A DNA stretch of 64,000 bases from Castellaniella sp036379515 (GTDB taxonomy: Bacteria; Pseudomonadota; Gammaproteobacteria; Burkholderiales; Burkholderiaceae_B): assembly GCF_036379515.1 (NCBI RefSeq), contig NZ_DASVGN010000009.1:70108-134107 (forward strand). Direction: 5' to 3'. Position numbers and translations under genes: made by a program. This document shows, in pieces, positions 41,007 through 51,212 of the stretch (positions are counted from its first letter, which is position 1; the number at the start of each line of letters is the position of its first letter). The notes under the pieces are model-generated. The model was given only the letters and a program-made list of their open reading frames with translations. It had not been told where the DNA came from and ran no database searches.

Positions 41007-44000
41007 TCAGTGCGCTGGCGCGCCGAAGATCACGGCTCGCGCTGCATCCACAGGATTCTTGGTACGGCCCTTGGTGATAGCCTTCACGCCGCGTAGCGTG
41101 CGGTTTATCTGCGACGATGGAATTCCCGTCGTGTCCCCCGCCAGGTTGATGAGCGCCCGGGCGAACGCGTCGTTGAACTCCACCTCGTCACCCCGAGCGG
41201 CCTTGGCCACGCGGCTGCCCACATGCTGCAGGTCACCAAAGACGGAGAGCGCTGCCGGTCCGGCGTAGTCGGTAGGTCGGCCGCTCTCAAACACGTAGGG
41301 AATCGAGCTGACCTGGTTCAGTCCTACAAATCCACTCATCATGTATGACAGCGTTTCTGCGACGACGCCACGAGCCACGCCTGCCCAACTATCGTCATCG
41401 TCTCCCCCTTGCGGCATGAGCAGTGCGTGAAAGAGATAGGTGGTTACCGAGGGTACAAGATAGATCATGAGCAGGTCAGCAGCCGCTTTGCCTCTCTTGG
41501 CTGGCGTGTCAGCGCCATGAAGCGCGTTGCGGGAAAGCGCCTGACTGGTGCGCATGAAGGTCATGAACGGCGTCATGAGCTGCGACAGCTCGCCGCCCCG
41601 TTGCACGCGTGCCCGGTTGTGCAGCTCGCCGCTAGATTGCGAATCGATGACCGCTTGATCGGCCAGGGCGACGGATGCAGCTTCGTCGTGGCCCTCAGAC
41701 TGAGCTTTCAGATACGCGCCGTGCCATGTCGGCACCTCGGCCACTTCGGTGGCTTTGAGCATGAGCCAGTAGGGATAGCGCGCTAGGAACTCTCGCACCT
41801 TCCCCTGACGCTCAACCAGTGCCCGCAACTGGTTGAGCTCTCTGAATTTGGTGCGGTTGCGAGACGCCATGAAGGGTGATTTCTCTTGCGCGGTCCGGAT
41901 GGCTTGAGCAGGATTCACGAGGTACGTCTTGATGCCTTCCCCGGTCCAATGCCCCCCGATGCGCACCACGCTTTGTGTGAGACCCAAAGGTTGCATAACA
42001 GCCGTCCAGATCGAGAAGCCCATGCGTGAAGCACTCAGCATTTGGCGCAGGTGGGCAATGGACGCATCCATAACGCCATGCGCCTGCCGGTCCCCCGTGG
42101 CAATGTCGCGCGTCCAGGTGGTGAACTCTTTCACGACTTCAGCGCCGTGATACAGCCGAACGGCATCCCCAAATCGCTTGTCTTTGACAAGACGGTTTGC
42201 ATCAATCAGGAACTCGTGCCAAGCCAGATCATGGATAACTTCATTCATGCCAGAATAAAGGCCGGACAGGCTGTAGAGAATTGGGCGGCCTTTCACGTCG
42301 TCGGCCCGCGCCTTCGTAAAGCTGCGTGACGTGGTTGTCGACGTGAAGCCGCCACCCATCTGCAGCTTGATTTGCTCCGCCTCATCATGCAGCTGGGCCG
42401 CCGTACTGCGTGCGGGGTCATACTTAATCGGGTAGTAGCCACCGCGCAGAGTGATAGTCTTGCCATCCGCCGTATTGATGGTGAGTGCCTGGGGCTCTAC
42501 CCAGTTCGGCTCTACGCCATAGACGCGGCGCTGCTTTGCTGCAATCAGTGGCCTGTAGGTTTCGATGTAGTCCCACACCTGCTGCACAGCGTGCCATTCA
42601 GCTTCGGTGAGTGATTCCAGGACGGGCATGATTTGCTGCGGCGTCCAGTTCTCACCACCCAGCACACGCTGAATGTTGCCCTCGTTGCCCATGTTCAAGG
42701 CAATAGCGAAGCGCTCTTCGGCGTTCAGTGATCGGCTGATGGAGGGGAAAGACTTACCAGCCCCGCCCATCTTCTGCAGCTTCACTACAGGGTCCAGAAT
42801 CTTGGCTAGGGCCAGGGTAGCATCTGCCTTCTTGTCCGATTCGAATTGAGCGCGTTCGTTGGCTGTACGTACCAGGTATTCCCACAGCGTGCCGCCATCC
42901 TTGTTGCCCGACATGCGCCGTACCCATTCAGCGATGTTCATGTGGGCGGCCCACAGTTCGCGTGCAGACCGCCCAGCACGCGAGAGCGCCCCATGCGTCG
43001 TACGATTCAGCCGGCGATCTTGTGAGATCGGCTTGCCACCGTTCTCTTCAACCTGGGCCACCACTTCGTCCCTGACTGCTGCAAATTCCCGGTTCTTCTT
43101 GTCAGTGAGCAATCGGTTTTTCAAACGGCCCAAATGCTCGATTTGCCGCACGGCGTCTGCCAGGCCGCGCAACTCTTCCACGGTGAGGTTTTTGTACGAG
43201 GTGCGGTTAGCGTCTGCCACGAGGTAGGGCGCAATATCTGGTTCCACTCCGGTCTTGGCCTGAGCTTCGATCCATGCAGCCAGCGATGCGCGCTTGTCGA
43301 TTGCTTTCAACGACTGCCCAGTGCGTAGGTCGAAGCGCTCGAGCAAGGTATCAATCTGGTCGCGGAAATCTGGGTCCAGGCTCTTGCGCACGCCCTCACG
43401 GTCAAACTTTTTCAAGAACCGGACGGTGCGCTCCACTTCGTCCTGAGCCTCAAGCGCTTGACGGGCGAGCTGCTGCTGGATTACCTGATTGCGCTTTTCG
43501 GCGGCGGCCTGGGCGACATCCCCCTTGCTCATGGCAGTCTTGGCGTTCTTCCCCGCACGTGCCTCCGCCGTGGTGTACTGCCCTGGACGCATGTCTCGCA
43601 CCCTCGTGCGGGCGATGACCCCTCGAGCAAGTTCACGGGCAGCGGGCAGCAGCACCCCGCGCGAGGTCGGTCGGCCTCGGCGGTCCGTCTGACCGGTGGG
43701 CGCTGTGGGGTTAGCCAGGCGCTCCAGGATACCGGCCTCGGCCGCAGTGAACCGTGCTCGAGCGTCATTGTGGATAGCAGCGTCCGCTGCGTGCTCCAGA
43801 GCCTCCGGCGTTGCCAGGTCCCCGTATCGTTCCAGCATCTTGGCGTCTGTCGTCGCGTCGATGGCTTCCCGTAGAGGCTGGGCCTGAGCAAGCGCCCGGA
43901 CCATTTCGTCACCCGACGTGAAGCCAAACAGTTCTGCCACAACGTCAGGGTGCAGGCCGTGCTTGGCCACCATCCGGTGGGCCTTGAGTGCGTCGACCAC

Positions 44001-47000
44001 TTCGGACGGGTAGCCTTCGATCACAAGTTCTCCGGCGTCCAGGCGCCCGGCCATGAGTGCAGTAGGATTTGCGAGCTGTTCTCCAGCCTTGAGGTTCGCC
44101 GCATCCGCTACCCCAGGATCGTGGGCCATCGAGTACTGAGTATCGCCACGCAGCTCAGCGTCAAACTTGTCTTCGAATTCGCGCGGATTCCAGTCGGGCG
44201 AAGACTCGTCACGGTCCAGATAGCCGTGCTCAATGAGCGCTTGGCGCATGTCATCAAGACTTCGCCCGCCCTTGGCCCGCAGAATCGGTTTGCCAAAGAC
44301 GGAACCAGACCCTACCTCTTTATGGTCCGTCCCCCATTGGCTTTTCACCTCGTCACGGTCCAAGCCGCCCAGCTTTGCGATTGCGACAAAGAGCGAGTCG
44401 ATGGCCGGGTCCAGCACTTTGGGATCGGACTTCGGCACTTCGATGGGCGCCACCTGATCGTTCGACTCCCTTTTTTCGCCCTTACCCATGCGTGCCGTGA
44501 GGAACTGCCAGGCTCGATATACCGGCTGCTGCAACACTTCGCGCCGGGCCTCGATGCGCATTTCTGCACGACGCTGGGCTGCGTTCTTTTGCAAGCCCTT
44601 CAGCACCCGCCCCCGAGCATTACGCAGCCATTGCATATCGCGCAACCCCCGGGCCTGCAGATCCTGCACAGCGTCCTGGGTGCCCCGTGCCTCGAGTGCT
44701 TGGTAGGCCGCATACTCTTCGGGGTTTATGCCGGCCTTGCCTGCTTCTTCTGCCGACTCAAAAAGCGGCATCATGCTGCGGCCTTGCTCCGCTAGCTGTA
44801 TCTGGTCGTTGGTGGCGAGCATTCGATCAAACACCCCGCGCACGTCGTCAGAGAGCTCGACGTTCAGCGCCGTGAGCTTGTGGTAGACGTTCAGCATCCA
44901 CGCCCGGAATTTCTGGAATAGCCCCTGCATTTCGATGGAGGGGGACTTGCCTTCAAACAGGTAGGCCTCAAAGCCTCGTGCAAACTGTTCGTGGTACGTG
45001 CGCTTGACTTCAGGGTCCAGGCCGTACCACTCAGTGAGATCCCGCACGTTGAACCACTTGAGCAGCGCGGCCATGTCCTTTCGTACGCTCTCAGGAGCAT
45101 CAGGACGGGAAGCCATATCGGCCTGGGCTTCGAGGAAGAAGTGCCCGGTCTCATGCAGAAAGGTGGACAGATCGGCGTTCTTCAGTAGCGATATGGTGAG
45201 TGTGCTGGGCGAGAATGTGCCGCGTGGCGCGCCGGTGGACTGGTCCAGGACGTGGAGATTGACACCGTCGTTCGGCTGCACTACGCTTTGTTCAAGGGTT
45301 TCATCTGTGATTCCACCCTCCGCCTTGTGAGCGGATGCGGAGCGGGTCGCAGCTTGAAGCCCTTTGCCATTTTCGATTGGGTTGTGGTTGTAGTAAAGAT
45401 TGCCTTTGTCGTCCTCTCGAATCGTCACCCCGACACGCACCACCCTGTCACCAATTTGGACATCTCCCTCGAGCCAGTGGTACGCCTTGACGTTTGGATG
45501 GCGTGGATCGTTGACAGGTCCGCGCTCGAATAGCTGGCCGTTGCGCAGCAGATCTGGCAATGCAGCAAAGAGACGTATTTTTTCAGAGTTTGCGCTGGTG
45601 CTGAACGCCTTTCCAGGCGCTGGTATTTGGATGGTTTTACCGCTTCCCAAATTGATAATGGGCTTATTGCCGTGGTCGCCTGTAGTCTGTAGATGCTTCA
45701 CGTACCAGGATTGCGCCTTCGCACGCAGCTCTTTGATAGGGGTATCGACCCCGCCGAACTCGTCGCCCCGGATGGTCGCCGCAGGTTGACCTTGTCCATT
45801 CTGGTAATACGTCTGGATGTCGTTACCCAGGTGAGCCTCATCCCAGATGACGTAATTGCGGGACCCTTTGCCTTTGGCGCGGCTGTTGCCGTCCAGGTAG
45901 TGCAGCCCGGGGATACCAGCTGATTGCAGAGCGCGTGAAGCACCCTCCGCAGTCCTGAAAACATCCGAGAGCGTGCCATAGACATACTCGCCTGAGTTGC
46001 TGGGGTCCAGCACGGTATCAGCCAGCTCCTTGCGTGACTCAACGCCAAAGTCATCTAGCGCACGCTGCTCAACCGCATCCGATATGAGCAACTTGCGCAG
46101 CGCCTTCAGGATACGGGATGGCTGCTTCGACAGGGGCTTGTCCCAGTCCAGCATGTCAGAGTCTTCCGGAATCTCCGCGCTGTATAGCTGACCTTTGTTG
46201 AATTTCGATTCGCTAGATTCAATTCGTCGGCGGGCTTCGACTACGCTCGATATCTCCCGTTCGTAGCCTTCCGGTGTCATGTGCTTTTTGTTTTGCTCGA
46301 AGTACGCTTTGCGTGAATCGAGGTACGCAAGCGCTTTTTTCTTGCTGCCTTTCGATTCACGCCAGGCTGCTGATACCTCGAAACCGGGAAGGTCTGCCGG
46401 ATCGGTTGGCATGTTTGAAAGGTTTTTGCGGTAGGAATCCGACACTGCACGCTTGCTTGCAAAGTAGATCCCCCAGCCAAAAGTAGCATTGCCTTCGCCG
46501 GTACCGATTTTGTTCAGTTTGAAACCCTGTTGCTCAACCCCACGATGGGGTGATCCGTGCCAGGCCTGCTGGTTAAGCACCTGGTTCCCCACCGCACCTT
46601 CTGCCTGCACGCGCAGCGGATATTCCTTGAATTGCTCTTCTGGTGTGATCCCACGTTCAGCGGCCTTGACCGCGTACCAGCTGCTCGCAAGCGTGGCATA
46701 CGACTGGTTTACGTCTGGCGTGAAGCGCCCAGCATCGTTCAGTTGCGTGAGGATGGCCTGGTGCACCTGGTCGACCGACGCTTTGAAGCTGTCTTCGTTC
46801 TGGGCCTGAGCTGCAGCCTTTTCCACCTCGGCGCGCACTTGCTCCTGCTGCGTTTGCAGGTACGTCTGAGCCTCGGCCCGACTGAATCCGTCCTGGTCCG
46901 TGCGCAAGTGATCTAGCAGGCTGTTAGCCGCTTCGGTAGGCGCGATCTTGGCCGCGTACTCGTCGACTGGAATGGCGATGTCCCCACCAGTGCGGGCTGC

Positions 47001-48338
47001 TATGGGCAGTTGAGCGGCCACGGTTGGCGAGGCCTGGGCCACTTCTTCAGCCACGCCTGATTGCATCAAGGCGTCAGCACTGATGAAGACGTGCGAGACC
47101 GGGCCATTTTCCGCAGCATCCGATACGAATTGTTGAAAGGTATCCGGCGCGCGCTGCAGGAGCTTGGAGGCCTTCGCAGTGTCGTTGAGCTGCTGGACTA
47201 GGTTTGCATCGTCCATCCCCGCTTGTGCCTTGGAGCTATCCCCAGCGGCGCGCCGGGCAACCCCTTGCACCCCGCGTCCAAGCCCCGCAGTGAGCAAGGT
47301 TGTGGTGACTGTGGCAATGACGGTTTGCGCTTCCGCTTCAGGTAATTCTTGCAAGTAGGAAGAGAATGGCTTGTCAGGGTTGATGTTCGCCCATTCGTTG
47401 AAATTCTGCCACGCGGTCGCCGCCATTTCGGTGGGTACTTCGGTAGCTATCTGTCCGCGCAGGATCTTCCACAAGCTGGACCCCGCTTTTACGTCACCTA
47501 GCAGGCGGCCTAGCGGTAACATTTCGGTGGCGACTTCCGCCGCTGCATCTTCGGTGCCGTAGAGCAGGGCGTGCGCAGGGGACTTGCCAGCGTCCAGGGC
47601 CTTGGTTGCTGACTGGCTGCCCTGCATTACCCCGGCGCTGGTGAGCGCAAACGCTGGGTTTCCCGTGAGAAGCGTGAGCCCCATCCCGGGGAGCATCTGG
47701 CCAAAGGACCGAAAGCCAGACACAACGCTTTGACCGGTGAAGCCCAACCCGGTTTGATCACCAGCCAATCGGTTGGAGAACGACTCAGCGCCTTTGCGCT
47801 GGTACTCGAGCCATGAACTAAGGCTGCTCTTCGGAGCCACCAGCTTAGCGCCCGTTTCCAGAGTGCCGTAAATGGCCGCGTTAGGGTCTGCTACCAAACC
47901 AGCAACCGCCCCGCGTACTGCCTGAGATACTGGACGCAAGACCGACTCGAGGCCGCTCAGTGTACCCACGTCATCGTGGGCCACCTTCGCCTTCTCGATA
48001 TCCGCCAGTAGCGCCGCCGTCGCGGGTGATGTTTTGCTAAGCGTATCGAAGTCGATGCTGCCGATTGCAACCTGCTGACGGGCCTGGGTCGGGTTGCTAA
48101 GCACTGTCTGCACTGGCAGGTTGGCCCGGCGGGCAACGGCCTGCGCTTCAGCGTAGGAATCTGGATCGGTGGGGTAAGCGAGCGCGAACCCAGCGCGCGC
48201 CGCCTTGGCTTGATTTGGGTGCAGACTGCCTTGCACAGCCACGTCATAGTCCTGCGTGGTGAGCATCCCCGGCTGTTGATCGGCGGCTGGCGACTGGTCC
48301 AGCGTCTTGGCTACTGCGGTATCAAATTCGTCGGTCAT
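41007..48338 (-). CDS. Giant polyvalent virion/ejection protein (2443 aa)
   Basis: The largest gene in the window. Visible parts are: an N-terminal region with hydrophobic/glycine-rich segments (about 110-330); an ADP-ribosyltransferase-like block near residues 590-640 (AWHGSPHRGVEQQGF, NATFGWGIYFAS); a segment resembling phage BECR-type nuclease/LPD3 domains (about 880-960, EKIRLFAALPDLL...GNLYYNHNP); a zincin motif HETGHFF near residue 1060; long charged helices; and an LPD38-like C-terminal membrane-active region (about 2050-2330). Polyvalent proteins of this kind are packaged and injected with DNA. Its start overlaps the upstream gene by four bases. Individual catalytic roles are inferred. 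Confidence 0.8.
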   Translation of the reverse strand: MTDEFDTAVAKTLDQSPAADQQPGMLTTQDYDVAVQGSLHPNQAKAARAGFALAYPTDPDSYAEAQAVARRANLPVQTVLSNPTQARQQVAIGSIDFDTLSKTSPATAALLADIEKAKVAHDDVGTLSGLESVLRPVSQAVRGAVAGLVADPNAAIYGTLETGAKLVAPKSSLSSWLEYQRKGAESFSNRLAGDQTGLGFTGQSVVSGFRSFGQMLPGMGLTLLTGNPAFALTSAGVMQGSQSATKALDAGKSPAHALLYGTEDAAAEVATEMLPLGRLLGDVKAGSSLWKILRGQIATEVPTEMAATAWQNFNEWANINPDKPFSSYLQELPEAEAQTVIATVTTTLLTAGLGRGVQGVARRAAGDSSKAQAGMDDANLVQQLNDTAKASKLLQRAPDTFQQFVSDAAENGPVSHVFISADALMQSGVAEEVAQASPTVAAQLPIAARTGGDIAIPVDEYAAKIAPTEAANSLLDHLRTDQDGFSRAEAQTYLQTQQEQVRAEVEKAAAQAQNEDSFKASVDQVHQAILTQLNDAGRFTPDVNQSYATLASSWYAVKAAERGITPEEQFKEYPLRVQAEGAVGNQVLNQQAWHGSPHRGVEQQGFKLNKIGTGEGNATFGWGIYFASKRAVSDSYRKNLSNMPTDPADLPGFEVSAAWRESKGSKKKALAYLDSRKAYFEQNKKHMTPEGYEREISSVVEARRRIESSESKFNKGQLYSAEIPEDSDMLDWDKPLSKQPSRILKALRKLLISDAVEQRALDDFGVESRKELADTVLDPSNSGEYVYGTLSDVFRTAEGASRALQSAGIPGLHYLDGNSRAKGKGSRNYVIWDEAHLGNDIQTYYQNGQGQPAATIRGDEFGGVDTPIKELRAKAQSWYVKHLQTTGDHGNKPIINLGSGKTIQIPAPGKAFSTSANSEKIRLFAALPDLLRNGQLFERGPVNDPRHPNVKAYHWLEGDVQIGDRVVRVGVTIREDDKGNLYYNHNPIENGKGLQAATRSASAHKAEGGITDETLEQSVVQPNDGVNLHVLDQSTGAPRGTFSPSTLTISLLKNADLSTFLHETGHFFLEAQADMASRPDAPESVRKDMAALLKWFNVRDLTEWYGLDPEVKRTYHEQFARGFEAYLFEGKSPSIEMQGLFQKFRAWMLNVYHKLTALNVELSDDVRGVFDRMLATNDQIQLAEQGRSMMPLFESAEEAGKAGINPEEYAAYQALEARGTQDAVQDLQARGLRDMQWLRNARGRVLKGLQKNAAQRRAEMRIEARREVLQQPVYRAWQFLTARMGKGEKRESNDQVAPIEVPKSDPKVLDPAIDSLFVAIAKLGGLDRDEVKSQWGTDHKEVGSGSVFGKPILRAKGGRSLDDMRQALIEHGYLDRDESSPDWNPREFEDKFDAELRGDTQYSMAHDPGVADAANLKAGEQLANPTALMAGRLDAGELVIEGYPSEVVDALKAHRMVAKHGLHPDVVAELFGFTSGDEMVRALAQAQPLREAIDATTDAKMLERYGDLATPEALEHAADAAIHNDARARFTAAEAGILERLANPTAPTGQTDRRGRPTSRGVLLPAARELARGVIARTRVRDMRPGQYTTAEARAGKNAKTAMSKGDVAQAAAEKRNQVIQQQLARQALEAQDEVERTVRFLKKFDREGVRKSLDPDFRDQIDTLLERFDLRTGQSLKAIDKRASLAAWIEAQAKTGVEPDIAPYLVADANRTSYKNLTVEELRGLADAVRQIEHLGRLKNRLLTDKKNREFAAVRDEVVAQVEENGGKPISQDRRLNRTTHGALSRAGRSARELWAAHMNIAEWVRRMSGNKDGGTLWEYLVRTANERAQFESDKKADATLALAKILDPVVKLQKMGGAGKSFPSISRSLNAEERFAIALNMGNEGNIQRVLGGENWTPQQIMPVLESLTEAEWHAVQQVWDYIETYRPLIAAKQRRVYGVEPNWVEPQALTINTADGKTITLRGGYYPIKYDPARSTAAQLHDEAEQIKLQMGGGFTSTTTSRSFTKARADDVKGRPILYSLSGLYSGMNEVIHDLAWHEFLIDANRLVKDKRFGDAVRLYHGAEVVKEFTTWTRDIATGDRQAHGVMDASIAHLRQMLSASRMGFSIWTAVMQPLGLTQSVVRIGGHWTGEGIKTYLVNPAQAIRTAQEKSPFMASRNRTKFRELNQLRALVERQGKVREFLARYPYWLMLKATEVAEVPTWHGAYLKAQSEGHDEAASVALADQAVIDSQSSGELHNRARVQRGGELSQLMTPFMTFMRTSQALSRNALHGADTPAKRGKAAADLLMIYLVPSVTTYLFHALLMPQGGDDDDSWAGVARGVVAETLSYMMSGFVGLNQVSSIPYVFESGRPTDYAGPAALSVFGDLQHVGSRVAKAARGDEVEFNDAFARALINLAGDTTGIPSSQINRTLRGVKAITKGRTKNPVDAARAVIFGAPAH

Positions 48339-50527
48339 TTGGCGGCTATCTTCTTCGTAGTCTGCAGTGTCCAGAATGCATTGAGAATCATGGCGTCTGT
48401 TGGATCGTCGACCCCCATTCGCTTAAATGCGGCTTTGATACCGTCTTTGGTGCGCCCGTCGATGTCGCCCACCTTCATGGACAGGATAGGAGCTGACGAA
48501 TTGGAGAGCCAGCCGTGCACCGTAGCCGACTTCAGGAACAGCGAATCAAGCTGCTGCTCAACTTCAGCATCCGTGAATTTCTTGCCCGCTTCACGCTGGG
48601 CCGCAACCATGTACCCGTTGATGAACTTGCGGATGCCCCCCACGCGTGCGGCGTCGGATGAGCCGTCCTTAGGAGTGGGATCTACACCCATCATCCGCAG
48701 CCGCGAATCAACTCCGGTCTTGATGGCAGGGCTGTTCAGACTTCCCGGACCAGTGCTACCTGCAGAGGTACCCTGAGCTTTGGCCCGTTCGTCCGAGAAG
48801 TGCTTGAAGTCAGCTGCCGACAGACTGGTACGAAGCGCATAGAACTGATCGTCAGATAGCCCGGCCAAATAGCCTTGATCGTTCGTGAGCTTGTTGTATA
48901 GCCACAGACTTGTCGTGTCGTCACCCTTAGCGAAGCGGTCGGCCGCAGTCATGACTGAGGTGAGCTTTTCAGGAGGAATGGCCGCACGAATGTCTATGGG
49001 TAGTTCAGAGAAGCGCCCGCCGTTCTGCTCAAGCCCGCGCAGCGCATCCGCTACCGCCTTGTCGCCTTGCTGCTTGAGGGCTTCAGTCTGCACGCGGTAC
49101 TGACGATCCGCCTCGGTGAGCGCAATCTTGAGCGCCTTCGGATCATTGGCCACCCGTGGGTCACTGCGTATGCCTGCCTCTACATCAGCCAGTGTGGGGC
49201 GGTCTGGTTGCCCAGCACCAGAGCTGTAGGCCTTCATGTTGCCCGTCACATAGTCCTGCGTCTGTTTGTGGTTCGCGGGCGTGCGGGCGTCGTTGTTCAG
49301 CTGCCAGAACCAGTCTGCCTGCTGCGTGCCGGGGGCGGCCTTGCCCGCGCGGTCGGTGGCTTCCTTCACCCAGCGAGGGCCCGCGTTATAAGCGGCGTAG
49401 GCCTTTGCCAGGTCGCCGCCGAAGTCCTGCAGCTGCTGTTTGAAGTAGGCCATGCCAAGCGTGCGGTTGTATTGCGGATCGTTGCGGTACCGGTCTTCAT
49501 CCCACTGGATACCCAAAGCCTTGGCTGCATCTTTCGCGGTACCCGGCATGAGCTGGGCCACACCCACTGCGCCCGCGCTTGAGGTGAGCGGCTTCCCATC
49601 CGCCCCGAACTGTTGCCCGCCAGACTCAGTATTCACGGCAACGTTGAACGCTCGCTCAGCGTCTCCCACCTGTAGAGGGTTCTTGGCCACCCAGTCGGTA
49701 GCGGCAGTCTGGCCGTTTTGCAGGGCCACGTTATCCAGGATAGGTTTACTCACTGCCAGGATATCGTCAGCGTTCATTTCGCCGCTGAACTTGTGCAAGT
49801 AGGCGCTTGCATATGCTGTATCGCCCGCCTGCAGGGCAGATAGCAGAGCGGTCTTGTGCGCTGCGCTGGTGAGGTCGCGCACTCGTGCCTGTTGCCATTC
49901 AGGGGATTTACCTCCGACACGCATTTCATCGTAGGTGGCGGCCTTGATACGCCCGACAGCCGCAGTCACTGCATCCGGATTGTTCCAGTTCAGGCTGATG
50001 TCACGCATGGCCGTGCTTTGCATGCCCTGAGCGTTGGACAGCGCATAAGTGCGGTACTCCTGCGTGGAGTGACGCATTGCCTGTCCGCGAAACGAGGTGA
50101 GCACTTCGCCAGAAGCTACCGAAAAGGCTTGCCGCTGGGCATCGTTCTTCAGGCCAGAGTAGGCCTGCGAAATCACCTGCTGCAGCTTGCCGCCATATTC
50201 TTCATCGAGCGATTGATCGTCTGGCCGGTAGAGCGCTTGCGAACCCTTCAGGCTGGTGAATCCGGTCTTCGGGTCATAGGCGAGGTCCAGGGCTGCGTTC
50301 TTCACGCGGTCCATGTTCTCGTTGACAACCTGCTGGTTGGCTTCACGCACCATGTCCAGCGCGACCGCACCCAGTCTGCCTCCAGCATCCTGCATGGATT
50401 GGCCCATCTGCTGGGCTTGCTGGCCCGCAACGTCGGGTGTGTTGGCGGGCTTCGCTGGCTGCAGGCCAACCAGGGGAAGAGTGGTGGGTGCCGCTTGAAG
50501 CCCTTCGGCCATTGGTACACGTGGCAT
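48335..50527 (-). CDS. Internal virion protein with lytic transglycosylase domain
   Basis: A 730-aa ejection protein. Residues about 290-400 form an SLT domain with catalytic E301 (NTESGGQQF), then SSAGAVGVAQLMPGTA and AYAAYNAG. The rest is helical and hydrophilic. In short-tailed phages such proteins (T7 gp16-like in role) open the peptidoglycan during DNA ejection. It lies between another internal protein and the giant polyvalent protein, forming an ejection module. The ATG at 50527 follows GGGGATAGGC. Confidence 0.85.
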   Translation of the reverse strand: MPRVPMAEGLQAAPTTLPLVGLQPAKPANTPDVAGQQAQQMGQSMQDAGGRLGAVALDMVREANQQVVNENMDRVKNAALDLAYDPKTGFTSLKGSQALYRPDDQSLDEEYGGKLQQVISQAYSGLKNDAQRQAFSVASGEVLTSFRGQAMRHSTQEYRTYALSNAQGMQSTAMRDISLNWNNPDAVTAAVGRIKAATYDEMRVGGKSPEWQQARVRDLTSAAHKTALLSALQAGDTAYASAYLHKFSGEMNADDILAVSKPILDNVALQNGQTAATDWVAKNPLQVGDAERAFNVAVNTESGGQQFGADGKPLTSSAGAVGVAQLMPGTAKDAAKALGIQWDEDRYRNDPQYNRTLGMAYFKQQLQDFGGDLAKAYAAYNAGPRWVKEATDRAGKAAPGTQQADWFWQLNNDARTPANHKQTQDYVTGNMKAYSSGAGQPDRPTLADVEAGIRSDPRVANDPKALKIALTEADRQYRVQTEALKQQGDKAVADALRGLEQNGGRFSELPIDIRAAIPPEKLTSVMTAADRFAKGDDTTSLWLYNKLTNDQGYLAGLSDDQFYALRTSLSAADFKHFSDERAKAQGTSAGSTGPGSLNSPAIKTGVDSRLRMMGVDPTPKDGSSDAARVGGIRKFINGYMVAAQREAGKKFTDAEVEQQLDSLFLKSATVHGWLSNSSAPILSMKVGDIDGRTKDGIKAAFKRMGVDDPTDAMILNAFWTLQTTKKIAAK

Positions 50528-50529
50528 GC

Positions 50530-51153
50530 CTATCCCCAGAAGCCCATCTGTTTGCCGAAGGTATCCAGATCGGGGCGCGTATCCGTGTTGTTTTTGGCGA
50601 ATTTGTACCAGGAATCAGCGACCCGGCCGGCACCCGCGAGAAGCGAAGTCCCTGCGGCACCCACTGGGCTTATCGAACTGGCCACGGACTGACGCGAAAG
50701 CGCGTCAATGCGAGCGTTCGAGGCCTGCGCTTGCATGTTCAGGCCCTGCGTGCGGTACCCCCATGCGGTGCGTACAGCATTGGCGGTGATCGTGTTGGCG
50801 TCGATCTCCTTCAGGATCTCAGTAGAGGCCTGAATCTCAGCGGCATTGCCTTCGCCCACGTCTACACCGTTGGCCGCAAGCGCTGCACGCTGTGCACTCT
50901 TTGTTTGACCCGCCTTCATGGTGGCCGCCGCCACTTGCTGCTGGCCTTGTGAGAGAGCGGATTGAGCACTCAGTTCCGCCATGCGTGCGTTCGCATCGTA
51001 AATACGTGCGTTCGCATCGGACACTGCGGCCTGACTGCGCAACCCCGCCTGGGCGGCAGATGCGCCAAAAAAACTGCCGAGGCCAGAACTGATTGCGCCG
51101 CCCGCCTGCGTAATCATCGAAGCCTGCGCAAGTTGGCTGGCGTTAAAGCTCAT
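50530..51153 (-). CDS. Internal virion/ejection protein (gp14-like)
   Basis: A 207-aa alanine/glutamine-rich helical protein with a glycine-rich N-terminal hydrophobic stretch (ITQAGGAISSGLGSFFGASAAQAG). Size, composition and position match the small internal core proteins of podoviruses, which form part of the DNA translocation channel. A GGAGGATCTACCGC leader gives a strong ribosome-binding site. The last bases are next to the transglycosylase start. Confidence 0.75.
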   Translation of the reverse strand: MSFNASQLAQASMITQAGGAISSGLGSFFGASAAQAGLRSQAAVSDANARIYDANARMAELSAQSALSQGQQQVAAATMKAGQTKSAQRAALAANGVDVGEGNAAEIQASTEILKEIDANTITANAVRTAWGYRTQGLNMQAQASNARIDALSRQSVASSISPVGAAGTSLLAGAGRVADSWYKFAKNNTDTRPDLDTFGKQMGFWG

Positions 51154-51179
51154 GCGGTAGATCCTCCGGGTATGGTGCG

Positions 51180-51212
51180 ACCATAGCGCCCGCGCGCGAA
51201 GATACGCGCACC
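51180..51212 (-). promoter_or_regulatory. Repeated late-gene motif upstream of the ejection-protein genes
   Basis: GGTGCGCGTATCT, then 14 bases, then TATGGT on the minus strand. It begins at the stop of the tail tubular protein gene and precedes the gp14-like gene at 51153. Confidence 0.5.

Noticed and set aside
41007..48338. N4-type virion RNA polymerase
   Set aside because: Length and late position would fit, but I found no T7/N4-like polymerase motifs; visible motifs point to a polyvalent ejection protein.
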